A stretch of DNA of 64,000 nucleotides, from the NCBI RefSeq assembly GCF_032362555.1, contig NC_083526.1:4794001-4858000 (forward strand). Direction: 5' to 3'. The position numbers were made by a program, and so were the translations under genes. Shown one piece after another: positions 1 to 12,445 of this stretch. Within the stretch, counting starts at the first letter, position 1; every line of letters starts with the position of its first letter. A model generated the notes under the pieces. It worked only from the letters and a program-made list of their open reading frames with translations, was not told the origin of the DNA and did not search any database. The DNA comes from Amyelois transitella. Lineage: Eukaryota > Arthropoda > Insecta > Lepidoptera > Pyralidae.

Positions 1-205
1 GACTTCTAATAATCCAATATTTTTGCAAAATGATCCCTAAGCATTTTATCGCTTCTTTCACTTAATTTATACACACATTGCAACATGTCTCATTTCCAGA
101 GAAAGGATTTCCTCATCAGTGTTTCTGACCATTCATCAAATAAAGGACCCAGGTATTTTACATAATTTTTCTTAAACTGGTACATAAAAGCTTTTTAAAG
201 ATATG

Positions 206-455
206 TCGTGTAGTTGCCGGCACCAATAGAAAGAAAAATAGGACCACTCCATCTCTTTCCCATGGATGTCGTAAACTCCGACTAAGGGATAGGCTTATAA
301 ACTTAGGGTTCTTCTTTTAGGCGATGGGCTTGTAATCTGACACTACCTGAATCTCAATTTTATCGCCAAGCCAAATAGCTGAACGAAGCGTAGTGGTGTT
401 TTCGAAACAGTTGGCTCTATCTGCCTCATAAGGGACATAGACGTGATTATAAGTT
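206..455 (+). mobile_element. SINE-like repeat family 1, copy
   Basis: Nearly full-length copy of the dominant family here. In order it shows a GTTCCCGGCACCAATAGAA-like start, CCATGGATGTCGTAAAAGGC, TAGGCGATGGGCTAGCAACC, AGCTGAACGTGGCC, CTGTCTACCCCGCAAGGGAT and an ATAGACGTGATTATA tail normally followed by (TATG)n. I know this sequence as widespread in Lepidoptera. A clear tRNA-type A/B box was not recognised, so it may instead be a LINE 3' tail. Confidence 0.75.
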
Positions 456-1830
456 ATGTCAAATATATGAAACTCCTAAAATGTCAAAAGAAAATTAAAT
501 GGGAGTAAAGTGAAACCTTTTAATAGCTGTATGATTGAAATGAATAAAAAACAAATTGACGAGAGAAAGAAAGAGTGAACAATTTACGAGGATTAAACTA
601 AACACAATGGAAAGTTGATTGCGAAATATGAATGAAGCTTTCAAATGTGGGTCAAAAAGTTCTAAAGCATCGTACAAAATATGATGTCAAGCGACCTTTG
701 ATGGAGAAGTACACATAATATACTATTCAATTATATCTTTTGAAGTGTTTAAAGAAAGCATTAAGCAATCATTTGTGTATATTTATGTCGGTTATGGTTA
801 GAAGTTTCTCTTCTTTTTACAGATTGATTCGAGTCCATTTCTGCAATTTAACGTCTTTTTTGAAGCAATATAAATAAAAAGAAAGTGTTGCTAATCCCAA
901 TAGTCGATTTGGTAAAATTTTTATCAGTACCTTAAAAACGGTTTTAACTGACTTTTTTTGATGAAAATAAAACGTACTATTATTTCTTATAGACTTAAAT
1001 CAGAAAGGCCGTATTTTATTGCATCATAAACTTACAAAATAAAAGCGCTTACAACGAAGAAATTGATTGCATCTTACTATTTAATACCTTCTGAAGATCT
1101 AGACCAAGATCAACCAAGCTCTTAAGGGCTAGATTCAGCCCATGATTGTACAAAAGTGGAGCGTGAATTATCATGGCACAAATCAAAGAACTCTCACATT
1201 TTACCATGTGACATCAACCTATTATACAGTTCTCACGATGCTTTGTGTACAAAACTACAATAGGGAATGCATGACAGAACGCCAATGAAATAAGTGTGTA
1301 ATGGTTCAATTAAGAGTTTTCACATAAGGCAGCCAAATTTATAGATAGATAATATTAGGAAAGAAAACTAACTTAACATGGTTATGTAGTAACAATCAAT
1401 TGGCACCTGACAGACATTGCGAACATTTAATTTAGGAGAGATAATGAGATATAATAATCATAAAAGAAATAATCGATAAAATAATTTGTTTTTTTTTTTT
1501 TAATTTCACCGTAAATTTATCACGAAAACGATGACTTTTTCATAGAAGGCAATTAAGGAAGCCTACACAAAGCGTGATATTTTTTCTATACATTTGAATT
1601 TTGTTCGTTTTTTCTATTATTCTTTTCGATAAATCCGATGAATGGGAGATGAAAAAGATATGCGATCTCAAATAATGCGGAATTTTCACATTGACAAGGC
1701 TATCTTACCACAACCTATGGTTCTACCAACCTTCCGGTTGTAGGAGCGTCATCATAGGAAGAGGGTGATGCTCTCTAACAGCACACCCATTCTGGACCCC
1801 CTAAAAAACCTACTCAGTGTCCCTTTAGTT
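456..1830. other. AT-rich stretch, no gene seen
   Basis: A terminal exon of Osi-A would lie here or beyond position 1, but no AQxLAY-type or GLKKL-type coding was recognised on the minus strand. Confidence 0.35.
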
Positions 1831-1911
1831 CTGTATTACTCAGCCTCTATTCCTTCGTTCTAAGGTGTACTGACGATATACGTATTGGGTAAGTAAACAA
1901 ATTATAAATAC

Positions 1912-4900
1912 CTTAGCGACTATCAAAGCCTTCCCCGCCAGAACGAAGAGACCAGCAATGGCCAGGGGTATCAAAGCCGCCATCTTCATGCTGGCTCCCA
2001 TCATCATCATCCCCATCATCTTCTTCATCTTGCCTCGACCTGGAAACGCCAGTGCAGGTAATGTTAGTTGATGAAATATTGTGCTGAATTTCATCTTTTT
2101 CTCTAATTCAAATTGTAGTAAGTGGTTTACAAGTACATTCATAAATTACGTCTTTATTCCTTATTATTTCTGTTGTGGTAAATATAAAATTATCGAAGAA
2201 TGTGCTACATAGTTTGTTTGTTTGTATACTTTTTATAACGCATAAAATATAACAAATAAAATAAACAAATATAACATAAAAAAATAGTCTGTTAAATGTA
2301 AAAATAATTGGAATACAGCTGGAAATGAGATTCATATAGGGACATATTTTAAGTCCTTTATCTTATAATGGAATCTCAAGTTCTACAGTATAATCTACAT
2401 AGAAAGAAATACAGCTGGCACACCATATCTTAATTTTAGACATTTTTTTTTAAAGATTCAACCAGCTTGTTTTATTAAAAAAAAAACTCTTCACTTTATT
2501 TTATATAAGCAAAATTTCAATAAAATGAGATCAGTAGATACCGCGTGAAGGGACAACAAATGAATAAATAAACTTTTTTATTTATATTTAATATTGGATA
2601 AGGCATTTGTCTTCCATCTCACCTGATGGGTATGTGACGAGAAAGACAAAGATGTTACTCGTACATGCCTATCCAAGAGATTTTCACATTTATATTATTA
2701 ATCAATATTGTGTTCAGTGCTACTTTTAAATTAATATTCTATATTTAAAAATGGCCCTTACCATTAAAAAATCTTAATTTTTTTTAGAATTGCGGAAACG
2801 GACAAATTGCGTGAGTTTGCACTTATTACGAACTGTTACAATTACAGTAAATGATCTAGGAAATCAATTTTGTATAGTATACACTAATATTACGAACGAG
2901 AAAGTTAAAACGGACGCATTAGGTGCTTTAGGATCGGCCAAGTGCGAGTCGGAATCCGGCACGAAGGTTCCGTCAATTCTTTTTTAAATTTACTGATTCC
3001 GAAATAGTAAATAACTTCTTTATCGAAATTATTTCATATCACATTAACTACCTACTTGATTGATTTTGTAGCTGACTTTCGTTTGAAGTTTATATTGAAC
3101 TAGAGGCCGCCCGCGACTTCGTCCGCATGGAAACCCTATCAATCCCGCGGGAACTCTGGGATAAAAAGTAGCCTATGTGTTATTCTGGGTCTTCAGCTAC
3201 CTACATACCAAATTTCATGGTAATCGGTTCAGTAGTTTTTGCGTGAAAGAGTAACAAACATCCATACATCCATACAAACTTTCGCCTTTATAATAGTAGT
3301 AGGATGTTTTATTGGGTATTATTTTTGTTTTACAATTAACCACTTCATAATAAAAATGTCAAAGAGTTGCCAAAACCTGCTCGGAATCTGACGTCATATC
3401 GGCTAAGGAAGAAAATCTCACGGAAGTAAATCCTGAATAGTACCTATAATTATATCTAAGGATTAGTTAACACTGAGATAACATGCAACACAACGCTGCC
3501 CACACATTTTAAGGGGACGCCCGCGGTTGCGTCTGCGTAAAACAAAAATTCACTATTATTCCCGTTTTCGCGGGAATTTCGGAAAATTCTATCTTAGTCC
3601 ATTCCTAGACTACATAAAGAACGTACATGTCAAATTTCCAGTCCCTAGACTCAGCGGTCTGGGCGGTGCGTTGGTATGTCAATCAGTCACTCAATTTTGT
3701 TCTTTTAAATATTTGATAGATGAAATAATCTTCGCAGCTCGGTGTAGTAACAGTGTCTCGTCTTATCACAGTATGTACTAACCCTAACACAGTCAAAATG
3801 TCACCACGTCACTTACAAATAGTTACGTTCGATGGACACATTAGAACCGTAATTGCGATGACCTTTCCGTGACTGACCAGGAGAATATGGTAATGGTATA
3901 ACGACTTTCTACCTTTCTTTTTTATTGTTGAACATCTCCAGTGCTTTTTCTTTGTCATCGTGGCGATAACTTTCGATTACAACATCATTAATATCTGCTT
4001 TATAATTTTTTTTTATTTATTTTATGTAGTGTTTTTATTTTCTATGGCTGATTGATTTTCAATCGTGTTCGAAAGGAGGTTTCAAATTCGATTTTGTTAC
4101 TTTTTAATGTAATTACTTCATTGATTTATAATTAAGTCGATACTCTAAGGATAAATTTGACAATGATGACATTCAACGATAGATAAACGACCGAGGTGGT
4201 TTCAAATTCATCAAGTCAAGATCTCATGATGGACACTTGGAGTAATCGAGGGATTTTCGTCATTTCCACAAAATAAAAGAGACAGATTTAAAAAAAAAAT
4301 ATACAGAGATAAATGTACACATTAAATGTCACAAAATGTAGCTGGATCTGGAGATCCACAGATAAGATTTTATCAAGGCTTTAAAATGTGACCTGTTCCA
4401 TTTTGAAAGGCGAGGAAAATAATCTAACACTTTTTTTATTCAGTGTTATAACAATCGCAATAAAATTATGACTATTTCGATTTCAGTAGGTAATATACTA
4501 ATTATTAGCACCAAATATAATTAAATTTACCCAAATAAAGAATTGATACAAATCTTATTCATCCTCCGGAAACCGCTTAGACATAATTCCGTTGAATCAC
4601 CTCAACTTTTTGTTGTGTTACGGTCATCTCACTAATGTAGAAATTTACATCATAATGGTGATATAAAAAGAAGTGATAGTAGAAATCAGTGTACGGTTCG
4701 TGGTCAATAAAGTTTTACGCGGATACAGTACATATTCAGTTTAATGTCTTGTGGCTTATGTTCGTTGTAAGCGCTGTTATGGTTAACGCTACTTTTTATT
4801 ATTATTCAAAGCCTTAATGTAATAATTCATTCATTCATATAATCACGTCTATAACTTTGTATAAGACTTGAGAGCCTTGAAAGACTGACTGGCCACGTTC

Positions 4901-6751
4901 AGCTGTTAGGTTTAATGATGGATTGAGATTCAAATAGTGACAGGTTGCTAGCCCATTGCCTATAAGAAGAATCTCAATTTTATAAGCCCTATCCCTTAGA
5001 CATCGTATAAGACTTAAAAGAATATCTCAAGTTCGTGAGCCCTTATTTCTTCGAATACTACTATGGGCTTATATTTATTTAAACTTATATGTCGGGAATA
5101 CGCTGTGATAAGAATACAGTTCTAAAAGATGTAACCGTAAGCGTTATAGACCTTAATTACAACTTAAAAATGGTATTATTATTAATTGATAATGAAATCT
5201 AAATTTCCATTTTATTGATAATTATTGGACATCTAAACTATGCGTAATAACAGTTTTGAATATTCAATTGTTTATTGCATATAATTAAGTGTAAAGTGAA
5301 TGTCTTGTAAATTATATAAATTGTAATGAGTTTTGTAAAATTACTATTCTTTTCACTGTCACTTTCATGTGGTATTTGGTATTCAAGGCTTTAGTCCCCA
5401 ATAATGACTATCTTAGATGAAAATAAAAGATAAAATTTTTATATGATAGTATCATTCCAAAATCTTTTAAATATGTCATGTCTAAAACTTCTAACCAAAA
5501 GTTGAGACAAGTGAAAATTCATAATCATTCATTTATTCAATCAAAGTTAATTGCGAACGTATTAAGCCCTTCGTTCTTTTATTACAACTTTTACGTTTTG
5601 CTCCAATTATTATGCAAACGAATTATTATTTACATGAAACGACTCTGATATGTGTCCGAAATAAAGACATAATCATTTCAGCCCTAGTCTAGGGCCTCCT
5701 CTGGAACCGTCCATAATTATATACAGAGGGGAAAAGTTCAAGTGATTTTGATGTAAATCTTAAATATATTTAAGATTTACATCAAAATAATGATCCAGAA
5801 TATTCTATATTGCACAGAATGCCTTAACAAGAGTTTTTTTTTTTTAAGTTTTACGGATGTTTAATTTTTATTATTGAAGATTTTGTTGTTATTGTTTAAT
5901 AGTTAAACAACAGAGTATTACAGCTCAATGAGCTCTATTAGCCGAAACTGTGAACTAAATACTTAACCGACTTTGATTTAGTTAAAGCATATGTATCATC
6001 CATGTATACTTTGACGATATCATGAATGATCATTTTATGAATTAAATCGGCCAAATATCATACGCACAACTATCTAAAATTTATGCATATAAAGTGAATG
6101 ACCTCTAAAATAGGTTCCTAGGATTTTTCATGCAATGCAAATCCAGGCTAGGTATTGCATTAATGTTTCTGGCTACACGTTATTTATAAAATTACTAATT
6201 TTAATTCCAATAAATCCTTTATAATATTAAGTTGATAAGCTGTTCAGATTGGTTTAGCAGTCATAGAGCCCTGAAGACGGAAGGTGCAATAGGAACTTCT
6301 AAAGGTAAGAAAGAGATTTAAAGTTCAAAAGATGATTACCTTCTTCAACACCCTTGTTGAGATCCTGACCAGAAATCCTGGGCAAAGACAGCTGAATAGT
6401 CCTGGAATTGGCGAAAGAGGCAATCCTGTCCCACAGCATATCAGTTAGAGCCTCATTCTTATCGTTCAAATTCCTCGGCAAAGTTGACTCTATGTCATTC
6501 TCACTCATAGGCGTCACTTCCGTTTCAGAAGTTTTCACAATATCAACACCATCCACTAAAGGTATAGCATCCATCCTTGCAGCTCTGTCGAAAAAGAGAA
6601 TCGCCTTCTTCTTCAGACATGGAACAATTCCATCGCTTCTTTGACAATCTTCGTAAATCCTCATGATATATTTGACTCCCATATCATCCCTGGCCACAGC
6701 CGAATGCACTGCTGTGCATACCACAGATAACAATAACACTTTAGCAAACAT
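1912..6751 (-). CDS. Osi-A: Osiris family protein (DUF1676), 3' end not found
   Basis: Two coding exons are supported on the minus strand. Exon 1 runs 6751 down to 6340 and exon 2 runs 2039 down to 1912. Exon 1 starts at ATG 6751 with a signal peptide (MFAKVLLLSVVCTAVHSA), then the Osiris two-Cys segment (Cys36 and Cys45, spacing C-x8-C) and the DUF1676 motif LVDGVDIVK. It ends GAA GAA G before donor gtaatc. Exon 2 follows a clean ttccag acceptor in matching phase and encodes a Met-rich basic run followed by the transmembrane segment ending GKALIVAK, with a gtattt donor. The intron is about 4.3 kb and full of repeats. The exon or exons for the rest of the membrane segment and the C-terminal AQxLAY-type motif were not found in 1-1911, so they may lie off the window. 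Family membership is firm; the numbered orthologue is not assigned. In Drosophila the family acts in secreted cuticle and endosomal membranes. Confidence 0.85.
2590..2700 (+). repeat. lepidopteran repeat fragment (CATCTCACCTGATGG)
   Basis: Contains CTTCCATCTCACCTGATGGG, a block I know from moth interspersed repeats. Confidence 0.4.
2790..2990 (+). repeat. retroelement fragment (KCESxSxTK motif)
   Basis: The frame ends AKCESESGTKVPS, close to the KCESDSRTKGSVP translation common in lepidopteran repeats. A short open frame here is therefore not a host gene. Confidence 0.55.
3100..3304 (+). mobile_element. RTE-type LINE tail or derived SINE, copy 1
   Basis: CTAGAGGCCGCCCGCGACTT, then AAAAAGTAGCCTATGTG, AAATTTCATGGTAATCGG, TTTTGCGTGAAAGAGTAAC and a TAATAGTAGTAGGAT end. 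Nearly identical to copies at 27631 and 34082, so recently spread. Confidence 0.75.
3513..3710 (+). repeat. non-LTR 3' tail remnant
   Basis: GGGACGCCCGCGGTTGCGTC start, GTCAAATTTCCAGTCCCTAG and a CAGTCACTCAATTTT end. Confidence 0.5.
4843..5011 (-). mobile_element. SINE-like family 1, 5'-truncated copy
   Basis: Minus orientation, from the ACGTCTATA tail through GGTTGCTAGCCCATTGCC; the first third is worn. Confidence 0.65.
5746..5787. repeat. perfect 42-nt palindrome
   Basis: Two 21-nt arms with no spacer, centred at 5766/5767; arm begins TTTTGATGTAAATCTTAAAT. Confidence 0.9.
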
Positions 6752-6847
6752 TTTTGTGCACAGATGTTAATTTTTTTCTTTTTTTGATGGATGTGCACAG
6801 GGCGGGATGATAAAAATTACTGTTAGCGACCAGGTAAGCGCCTCACG

Positions 6848-6855
6848 TATTTATA
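6848..6855 (-). promoter_or_regulatory. TATA box of Osi-A
   Basis: TATAAATA reads on the minus strand about 100 nt upstream of the Osi-A start codon. An ACAGT initiator-like motif lies about 34 nt further downstream (near 6820), giving a predicted 5' UTR of about 70 nt. The spacing fits an arthropod TATA-Inr promoter. The start site is inferred, not measured. Confidence 0.55.
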
Positions 6856-7738
6856 GGCTATGTTGCTTAGTAAAAGAACTGCCTCAAGATTGCGGGGGAA
6901 CGTACACTAGACGATCATGAATGGTGTAGAAGGAAACTATGGAGAGCACAGATAGATATTCGATTAGACTCACGGTCGTACTGAAACATTTTTGCTTTTA
7001 CGTAAATGTGTTGGATACGTTGTTGCAGGTTCAAGAAATAACTCGTAGTCAACATGTCGAAAATGATTAAAGACTTTGCGTCCCTAAATAAAAGCAAATA
7101 ATTCATTTTTTTTTTGTTCTTTCTCCTACAAAACATTTCTCAAAGAAATGTTTGTTTTTTTATTTTCGACATAATATAATGTACATAATCTTCCGTTGCT
7201 ATTCGTCTAGTATTTGCGTCAATGTTTTATATACCTGCTTTAATAAGGGTAGGCTCAGTTTTCATATCACAACATAATGTCAACCAACATTAAAAACCTA
7301 AGCCGTAGACATTCATGTTCACATTTCATTTTTTTATTAAATTTGATAATTTTTGTTAGATTGATTCCTAAAGTACTCTTTCAATACCAAAGCTCAAACT
7401 TTCTGTCCCCTCCGTATTTTTATGGTAGAGATTAGCGGTGTGCAAGCGCACTTATTTGTGTTTGTGTGTGTGTGTAACGACATGGAAAATTGGCATTGTC
7501 TGTGTAGGTCACGGGAAGGGAACCAAGATCAAGGGAGCTGGTGAAATTTTTATCACTGAATCTGGTGAAGTATTGTGATAATTCGTGATAGATGATAAGG
7601 TGTGTGCAGTGGAAATGTGATGACTTGTTTAATTTTAGTGAACAATTAGTAGTTAAAATGAACATGAGACTGTTTGGTTTCTGCAGCAAGGTTAAACAAG
7701 ACTTATTTTCTTTTTTTTTTAATTTAGGTAAGCATTTT

Positions 7739-7812
7739 TAGGCGATGGGCCAGCAACCAGACGATTTAGCTGAACGTGGCTTATGAGTCTTGTGATAATT
7801 GGCTCTATCTAA
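7739..7812 (+). mobile_element. SINE-like family 1, fragment
   Basis: TAGGCGATGGGCCAGCAACC through AGCTGAACGTGGC and TTGGCTCTATCT; the ends are missing. Confidence 0.55.
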
Positions 7813-9309
7813 AAATTAAAAAATAAAGAGATGATATGCTTTAACAGGTTTCATGATTCCACATATGAACAAATCAATTGTTAATGCTATTGTTATATTT
7901 TATGAACAAGGAATCGGTTAAAATAAAACTGAATTTATCAAAAACTAATAAGAATAATTTAATAAAAATATGTTAGTATTACATCTAGAGATTTTAATTT
8001 CAATTTTCTAGAGGAAAAGACCAGTTACAGACTTAAAAGTTTAAAATAAATCGTTGATCTATTAGAAAAGTCCGTCTAAATTTCTGATTTCTCCCACAAA
8101 ATCTGAACAATAAAAGTAAGAGTAATCAAAAGTGGTGTCATTAACGTGTGAACTCCTCGAATGAGGTTAGAATAATTAAGTTTGTATAATTACTAAAATG
8201 ATAATTGTTGAGCAAATAACTTGCACTTAACTTTATACTTTTTATTTTATAAACAATGGAACTATAAAAATAAGTACATCATTATTTTTCTGACCATTAA
8301 ATTTAAATATTTTCTGTCAACAAACTATGAACAAACGCTCATAATGGTGAGTCTTTTGTTACTCGATCAATATATGTAATCCTTTTGACAATCGGGTGTA
8401 TTTACATTAAATACATATTTCTTTAAAAATTGATAGATCGATCAAAGAAGAGTAACAGAAACGATAAAACAATTTTCGTAATTTTTATCTGTCTGTCTGT
8501 CTGGTATCTACGTTTTAACTTCGAATGTACTCAACGGATTTGAACACGATTTTAACAGGTCCATTACATATAATTAGGAGCGTTTTCAAAACTTTGTTTC
8601 GTCAAAATCGGTTAAGGGAAAAAGAAGTTATGGGTAAATTGGTAATTTACCTCGAGCACTGCTGCCAAATTTTTGAACAAAGTTCAGTGCGGTTAATTTA
8701 ATAGCATATAATATTATGTCATTGTTTTCATTTTGATTTTATTGCAATGAAATAATAAATTGTAGGCTTTTGAGAGAAGTTCATCGTGGTCTTTTCGAGA
8801 TTGTTAGCTCTCTCTACCCCGCAAAGTTAAAAGACGTGATTATATGTATGTATGATGTTCTGAATCACAAATGCAGTCAAGTTCAATGCAATAAAATTAT
8901 AATTTCAGTTGTTAACTTCAGCACTGGTCATAAAATTGAAATGGTTTTACTACAAACGGTACACAATTAATGGTCTTCACTTGTTGGCCATGTAAAAATT
9001 GTACTTTAGAAAGAAGATGTAGATTAACAATTGCATTTTACCATAATTCTTAGCGTTTCTGTGATTTATACAAAAATGCTCCAATTTCACTTTTATGAAT
9101 TTCACAAATAGGTACTTTCTCTCAATGTGATAAGGTATTCAAAAATATGGTAATATCTTTTTTGAAAATAAAAAGTAATATTTATATTAAATAAAGATAT
9201 AGACGTGACCATATGTATGTATGTATATTAAATAAAAATTATATTCATATTATTATAAAAGATAACGAGTAAGGGGAACATAAAATTGTTGAAATGATCT
9301 AGAATGGTT

Positions 9310-9405
9310 AAATGGTAGAATGGTGAGGTCAGGTGGGATTCGCTTCGTGTGAAAACCTGACTCACCTAATTCAGGATTATTGGTCAAGAAGGCACTAAGG
9401 CACGA
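9310..9405 (+). repeat. repeat family 2 fragment
   Basis: GGTGAGGTCAGGTGGGATTC then TCGTGTGAAAACCTGACTCACC, a lepidopteran repeat seen five more times here on both strands. Confidence 0.5.
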
Positions 9406-9572
9406 AGGGACTAAGAATTGGGATTTTTATTAAATGGGTTAGCAACCTGTCACTATTTAGAACTCAATCTAAAAATAATAATAGCTTTATGGTACAGCTG
9501 AACGTGACCTTCGTGAGTCGTTCCGAGACTCTGTCTACCCCGTGAAGGAAAAAGACGTGATTATGTATATAT
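9406..9572 (+). mobile_element. SINE-like family 1, 5'-truncated copy
   Basis: Joined directly after a family 2 fragment; ends in GACGTGATTATG and a TATATATG tail. Confidence 0.6.
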
Positions 9573-9957
9573 ATGTATATAACATAAAGATCTCTAAATT
9601 GGCATATACATATATCCGTCAAGTGAAAAGTAAGATTACTCTGTGAATGAGCTACTGATCTTTAACATTTGAAAATCAACTCTTATTAATTAGAACACGA
9701 TAGTTATTATGTTGTCACTCTTATCAATTACAGACTTGTAATTATATTGTCATATTGTTAAGATTAGTTTTAAAGTGTACAAAAACATTTTTAAATAATA
9801 AAAGTAAAAAAAAAATCGTTTATTAATATAAACAGTATATTTGTATGTCCTTTCCTTATCAGGAAATTTCTTTGATTAGAATTTTTCATAATTCCATTCC
9901 CATCTGCAAGACTTCAATGGTCCACTAGAGTGAGCATGTTAAAAATATGGACAATAT

Positions 9958-10162
9958 GCCGTGTGGTTCTCAGTACTTTAGAATAGGACCAATTCATCTC
10001 TGTTCCATGGATATTGTATAAGGCGACTAAGGGAAAGGTTTATGAACTTAGGATTCTTTGTTAGGCGGTGGGCTAGCAACCTGTCAGTATTTAAATCTCG
10101 ATGAATGCAGCCTTTCAGTCTTATCAAGACTGTTGGCTCTATCTACCCCGCAAGGAACTTAT
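9958..10162 (+). mobile_element. SINE-like family 1, copy lacking tail
   Basis: Begins GCCGTGTGGTTCTC and ends at CTACCCCGCAAGGA. A short internal deletion removes the CAATTCTATCATTAAG part. Confidence 0.65.
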
Positions 10163-10272
10163 TATCAAAACGGTGTATTTAAAAAAAATTGCTGCGTGTT
10201 TGAAACACATTCGGTGTAAAAGGTCTATCCATCTCGTGACAAAGGAAGATTTAAAAAATTAAAACTTTTATT

Positions 10273-10458
10273 TTACAAATCTATCGCCTTCGTAACATGA
10301 AGTAAGTACTTAAAGTACCTACCTACTTTCTTTTGGTAATCTAACAAAATAACCGTGTCCAAATAAACTTGTTTTACGACTCCAAAAATCAAAAGGTCGT
10401 TAGGTTTTTGAGATGAATCTTTGCCATTCGCTAGTTTTGAAACAAGTATTGTTGACAT
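10273..10458 (-). CDS. doubtful small ORF followed by AATAAA
   Basis: A 61-codon frame from a true ATG (10458) with mixed, non-repetitive composition (start MSTILVSKLANGKD). Its stop is followed at once by AATAAA on the minus strand. It matches no family I recognise and shows no signal peptide or domain. It could be the end of a processed copy or chance in AT-rich DNA. Confidence 0.15.
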   Translation of the reverse strand: MSTILVSKLANGKDSSQKPNDLLIFGVVKQVYLDTVILLDYQKKVGRYFKYLLHVTKAIDL

Positions 10459-10708
10459 TTTATTAATTTTTCTTTAACAAGGGATTCGTGAGTGAAAGTT
10501 TTTTTTTGCAATTTTAAATTTCGTGTTATTGGATTGTGGATGTGTGGGAATTCTAACTTCCCAACTGAGTAATACTAAAAGCAATTGGATCAGGCTGTCT
10601 TTCTCCAAGATCCTTTCTAAAGAGGTGATGATGCAACCAGGTTTAACGCCAGGAGGATGATGATATTAAATGCAAAAGAGAATTTAAATATTTGTTTGTT
10701 TAATTTGG

Positions 10709-10875
10709 ATGTTGCAAAAGGCGACTAAGGGAAAGGCTTATAAACTTGGGATTCTTCTTGTAGGCGATGGGCTGGCAACCTGTTACTATTTGAATCTCAA
10801 TTTTATCATTGGGCCGAACAGCTGTACGTGGCCTGTCGGTCTTTTTGAGACTGTAGGCTCTGTCTACCCCGCAAG
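10709..10875 (+). mobile_element. SINE-like family 1, 5'-truncated copy
   Basis: Starts at AAAGGCGACTAAGGGAAAGG and ends at CTACCCCGCAAGTG, without the (TATG)n tail. Confidence 0.65.
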
Positions 10876-11099
10876 TGTGTGAAAGTGACTTTCTAGTGAA
10901 AGGTCAAGTAAATAGTAGCCTACAAGAGTTTGCATTAAAATCCTTATTATATTACAAGATAATGATGTAAATCCAATATATCTATCAGTTATAAAATCAA
11001 ACTCATTGGTACTTAATTATTTATAGCGAGCGACCCAATGCCGTTGTTTGAAAATTTTGCCTCGCAGGCGACTCTTACAGCCAACAAAAATGTGATCAA

Positions 11100-11355
11100 G
11101 TATGGACCAAGCAGATATAGGTACAAGGAGAGTGTCGATGGAAAGGTCGGAGTGGGAAGACCTAGACGAACGTATCTTGGTCAAATTAAGGACGTCCTGG
11201 TAAAGGGCCAGGTTAAGAGTACCCGAAACCGCCGAGGTTGCATGAAGAGTTATGAATGTGGATGAAGCGAAGGAAGTATGCAGATATCGTAGCAAGTGTG
11301 AAAGATGTAGTTTCTGCCTTCTCCTCTGGGAAAGAGGCGTGATTTTATGTACGTA
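11100..11355 (+). mobile_element. LINE 3' end with ORF2 C-terminus remnant
   Basis: Reads GRPRRTYLGQIKDVLVKGQV then KSTRNRRGCMKSY, a C-terminal motif common to lepidopteran non-LTR ORF2 proteins. The frame then shifts. It continues to CTCCTCTGGGAAAGAGGCG and a GATTTTATGTACGTATG tail. Dead copy. Confidence 0.65.
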
Positions 11356-11705
11356 TGTGTGTATGTATGGACCATGATGAGAGAGAGTAGGTATAATTAC
11401 TCGACTCACATTAAACACAGCGTGACCACATGACCCTAAAACGCCTTTTCATCACAATGAGCCTACAACGCGATAAATTCTATAATGACACTTGATGTTA
11501 TTTACATTGCTCTGAAGCGTTGTAACTTTAAGAACCGTGAATTTATTTTTATTGCAGATTTTGTTTTCATTAGAATCACTTATTCGTGAATTTACTGGAA
11601 ATTCCATGGGAACAGTACCTACCCACGTTTCTACCATAAAGCGGTTCTGTCCTACAGGAAAAAGCTTTGTCCTAAAGCCTTATCTGGATCCAATGTACCA
11701 TTCAC

Positions 11706-11966
11706 ATTACATACATATAATCATGTCTATATTCCTTACGGGGTAGACAGAGCCAACAGTCTTGAAAAGACTAAAAATCCACGTTCAGCTGTTTGGCTTT
11801 TCGACAGAATTGAGATTCAACATAGTGACAGGTTTCTAGCCCATCGCCTTAAAGAAGAATCCCAAGTTTATGAGCCTATCCCTTATTCGCCTTTTACGAC
11901 ACCCATAGGAAAGAGATGGAGTGCTCCTATTCCTTTTTCTATTGGTACCGGGAACCGCACGGCATT
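11706..11966 (-). mobile_element. SINE-like family 1, near full-length copy
   Basis: Runs from the CATATAATCATGTCTATATT tail end to GGTACCGGGAACCGCACGGCA. Confidence 0.75.
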
Positions 11967-12263
11967 CACGTTCTTCTCCACATTTCTATCACTAACTAAC
12001 TACCTGTGTATGAAGTTTAATGACAGTTGCTAAAATGGTTAACTATATAAAGTGAAATAAGAGAACGAACATACACTTTCTTTTTTTTATATGAGTATGG
12101 ATGTTAACGCAATTATTTAAAAAGTATTAACAACATTGAACCACGCCAGTAATGTAACAAAAAGCGACTCCCGTCTGATTTCTGCGATTATGTAAAAGGG
12201 AAACCCGACCATTGATTTAAGTTAATTGTAAACTTTCGTGTTGCATTATATTGATGAACTAAC

Positions 12264-12354
12264 TGTGCCCGCGACTTCTTCCGCGTGGAATAGTTATTTT
12301 GGGCATCATTGAAGCCCTCAAGGATGAATAGGTAATTTACCCCGTTTTTTTTTT
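12264..12354 (+). repeat. LINE/SINE tail fragment (CCCGCGACTTC type)
   Basis: Shares TAGTTATTTTGGGCATCATT and GAAGCCCTC with a minus copy at 51474-51552, showing an older shared repeat. Confidence 0.55.
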
Positions 12355-12412
12355 CACATTTTCCATTATTTCTTCTCTACTTATTAGTAGCGAAGAAATA
12401 ATGGAAAATGTG
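12355..12412. repeat. perfect 21-bp inverted repeat, 16-nt loop
   Basis: Arms 12355-12375 and 12392-12412 are exact reverse complements (arm starts CACATTTTCCATTATTTCTT). The left arm belongs to the preceding repeat tail. Confidence 0.85.
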
Positions 12413-12445
12413 AATAAGCGTTGCATAGTTGCATGCGTTAATAGT

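Noticed and set aside
1728-1790. Possible last exon of Osi-A (minus, RASPSSYDDAPT... then stop, phase fits)
   Set aside because: The acceptor has a poor pyrimidine tract, the peptide lacks the rest of the membrane segment and any AQxLAY motif, so it is probably chance.
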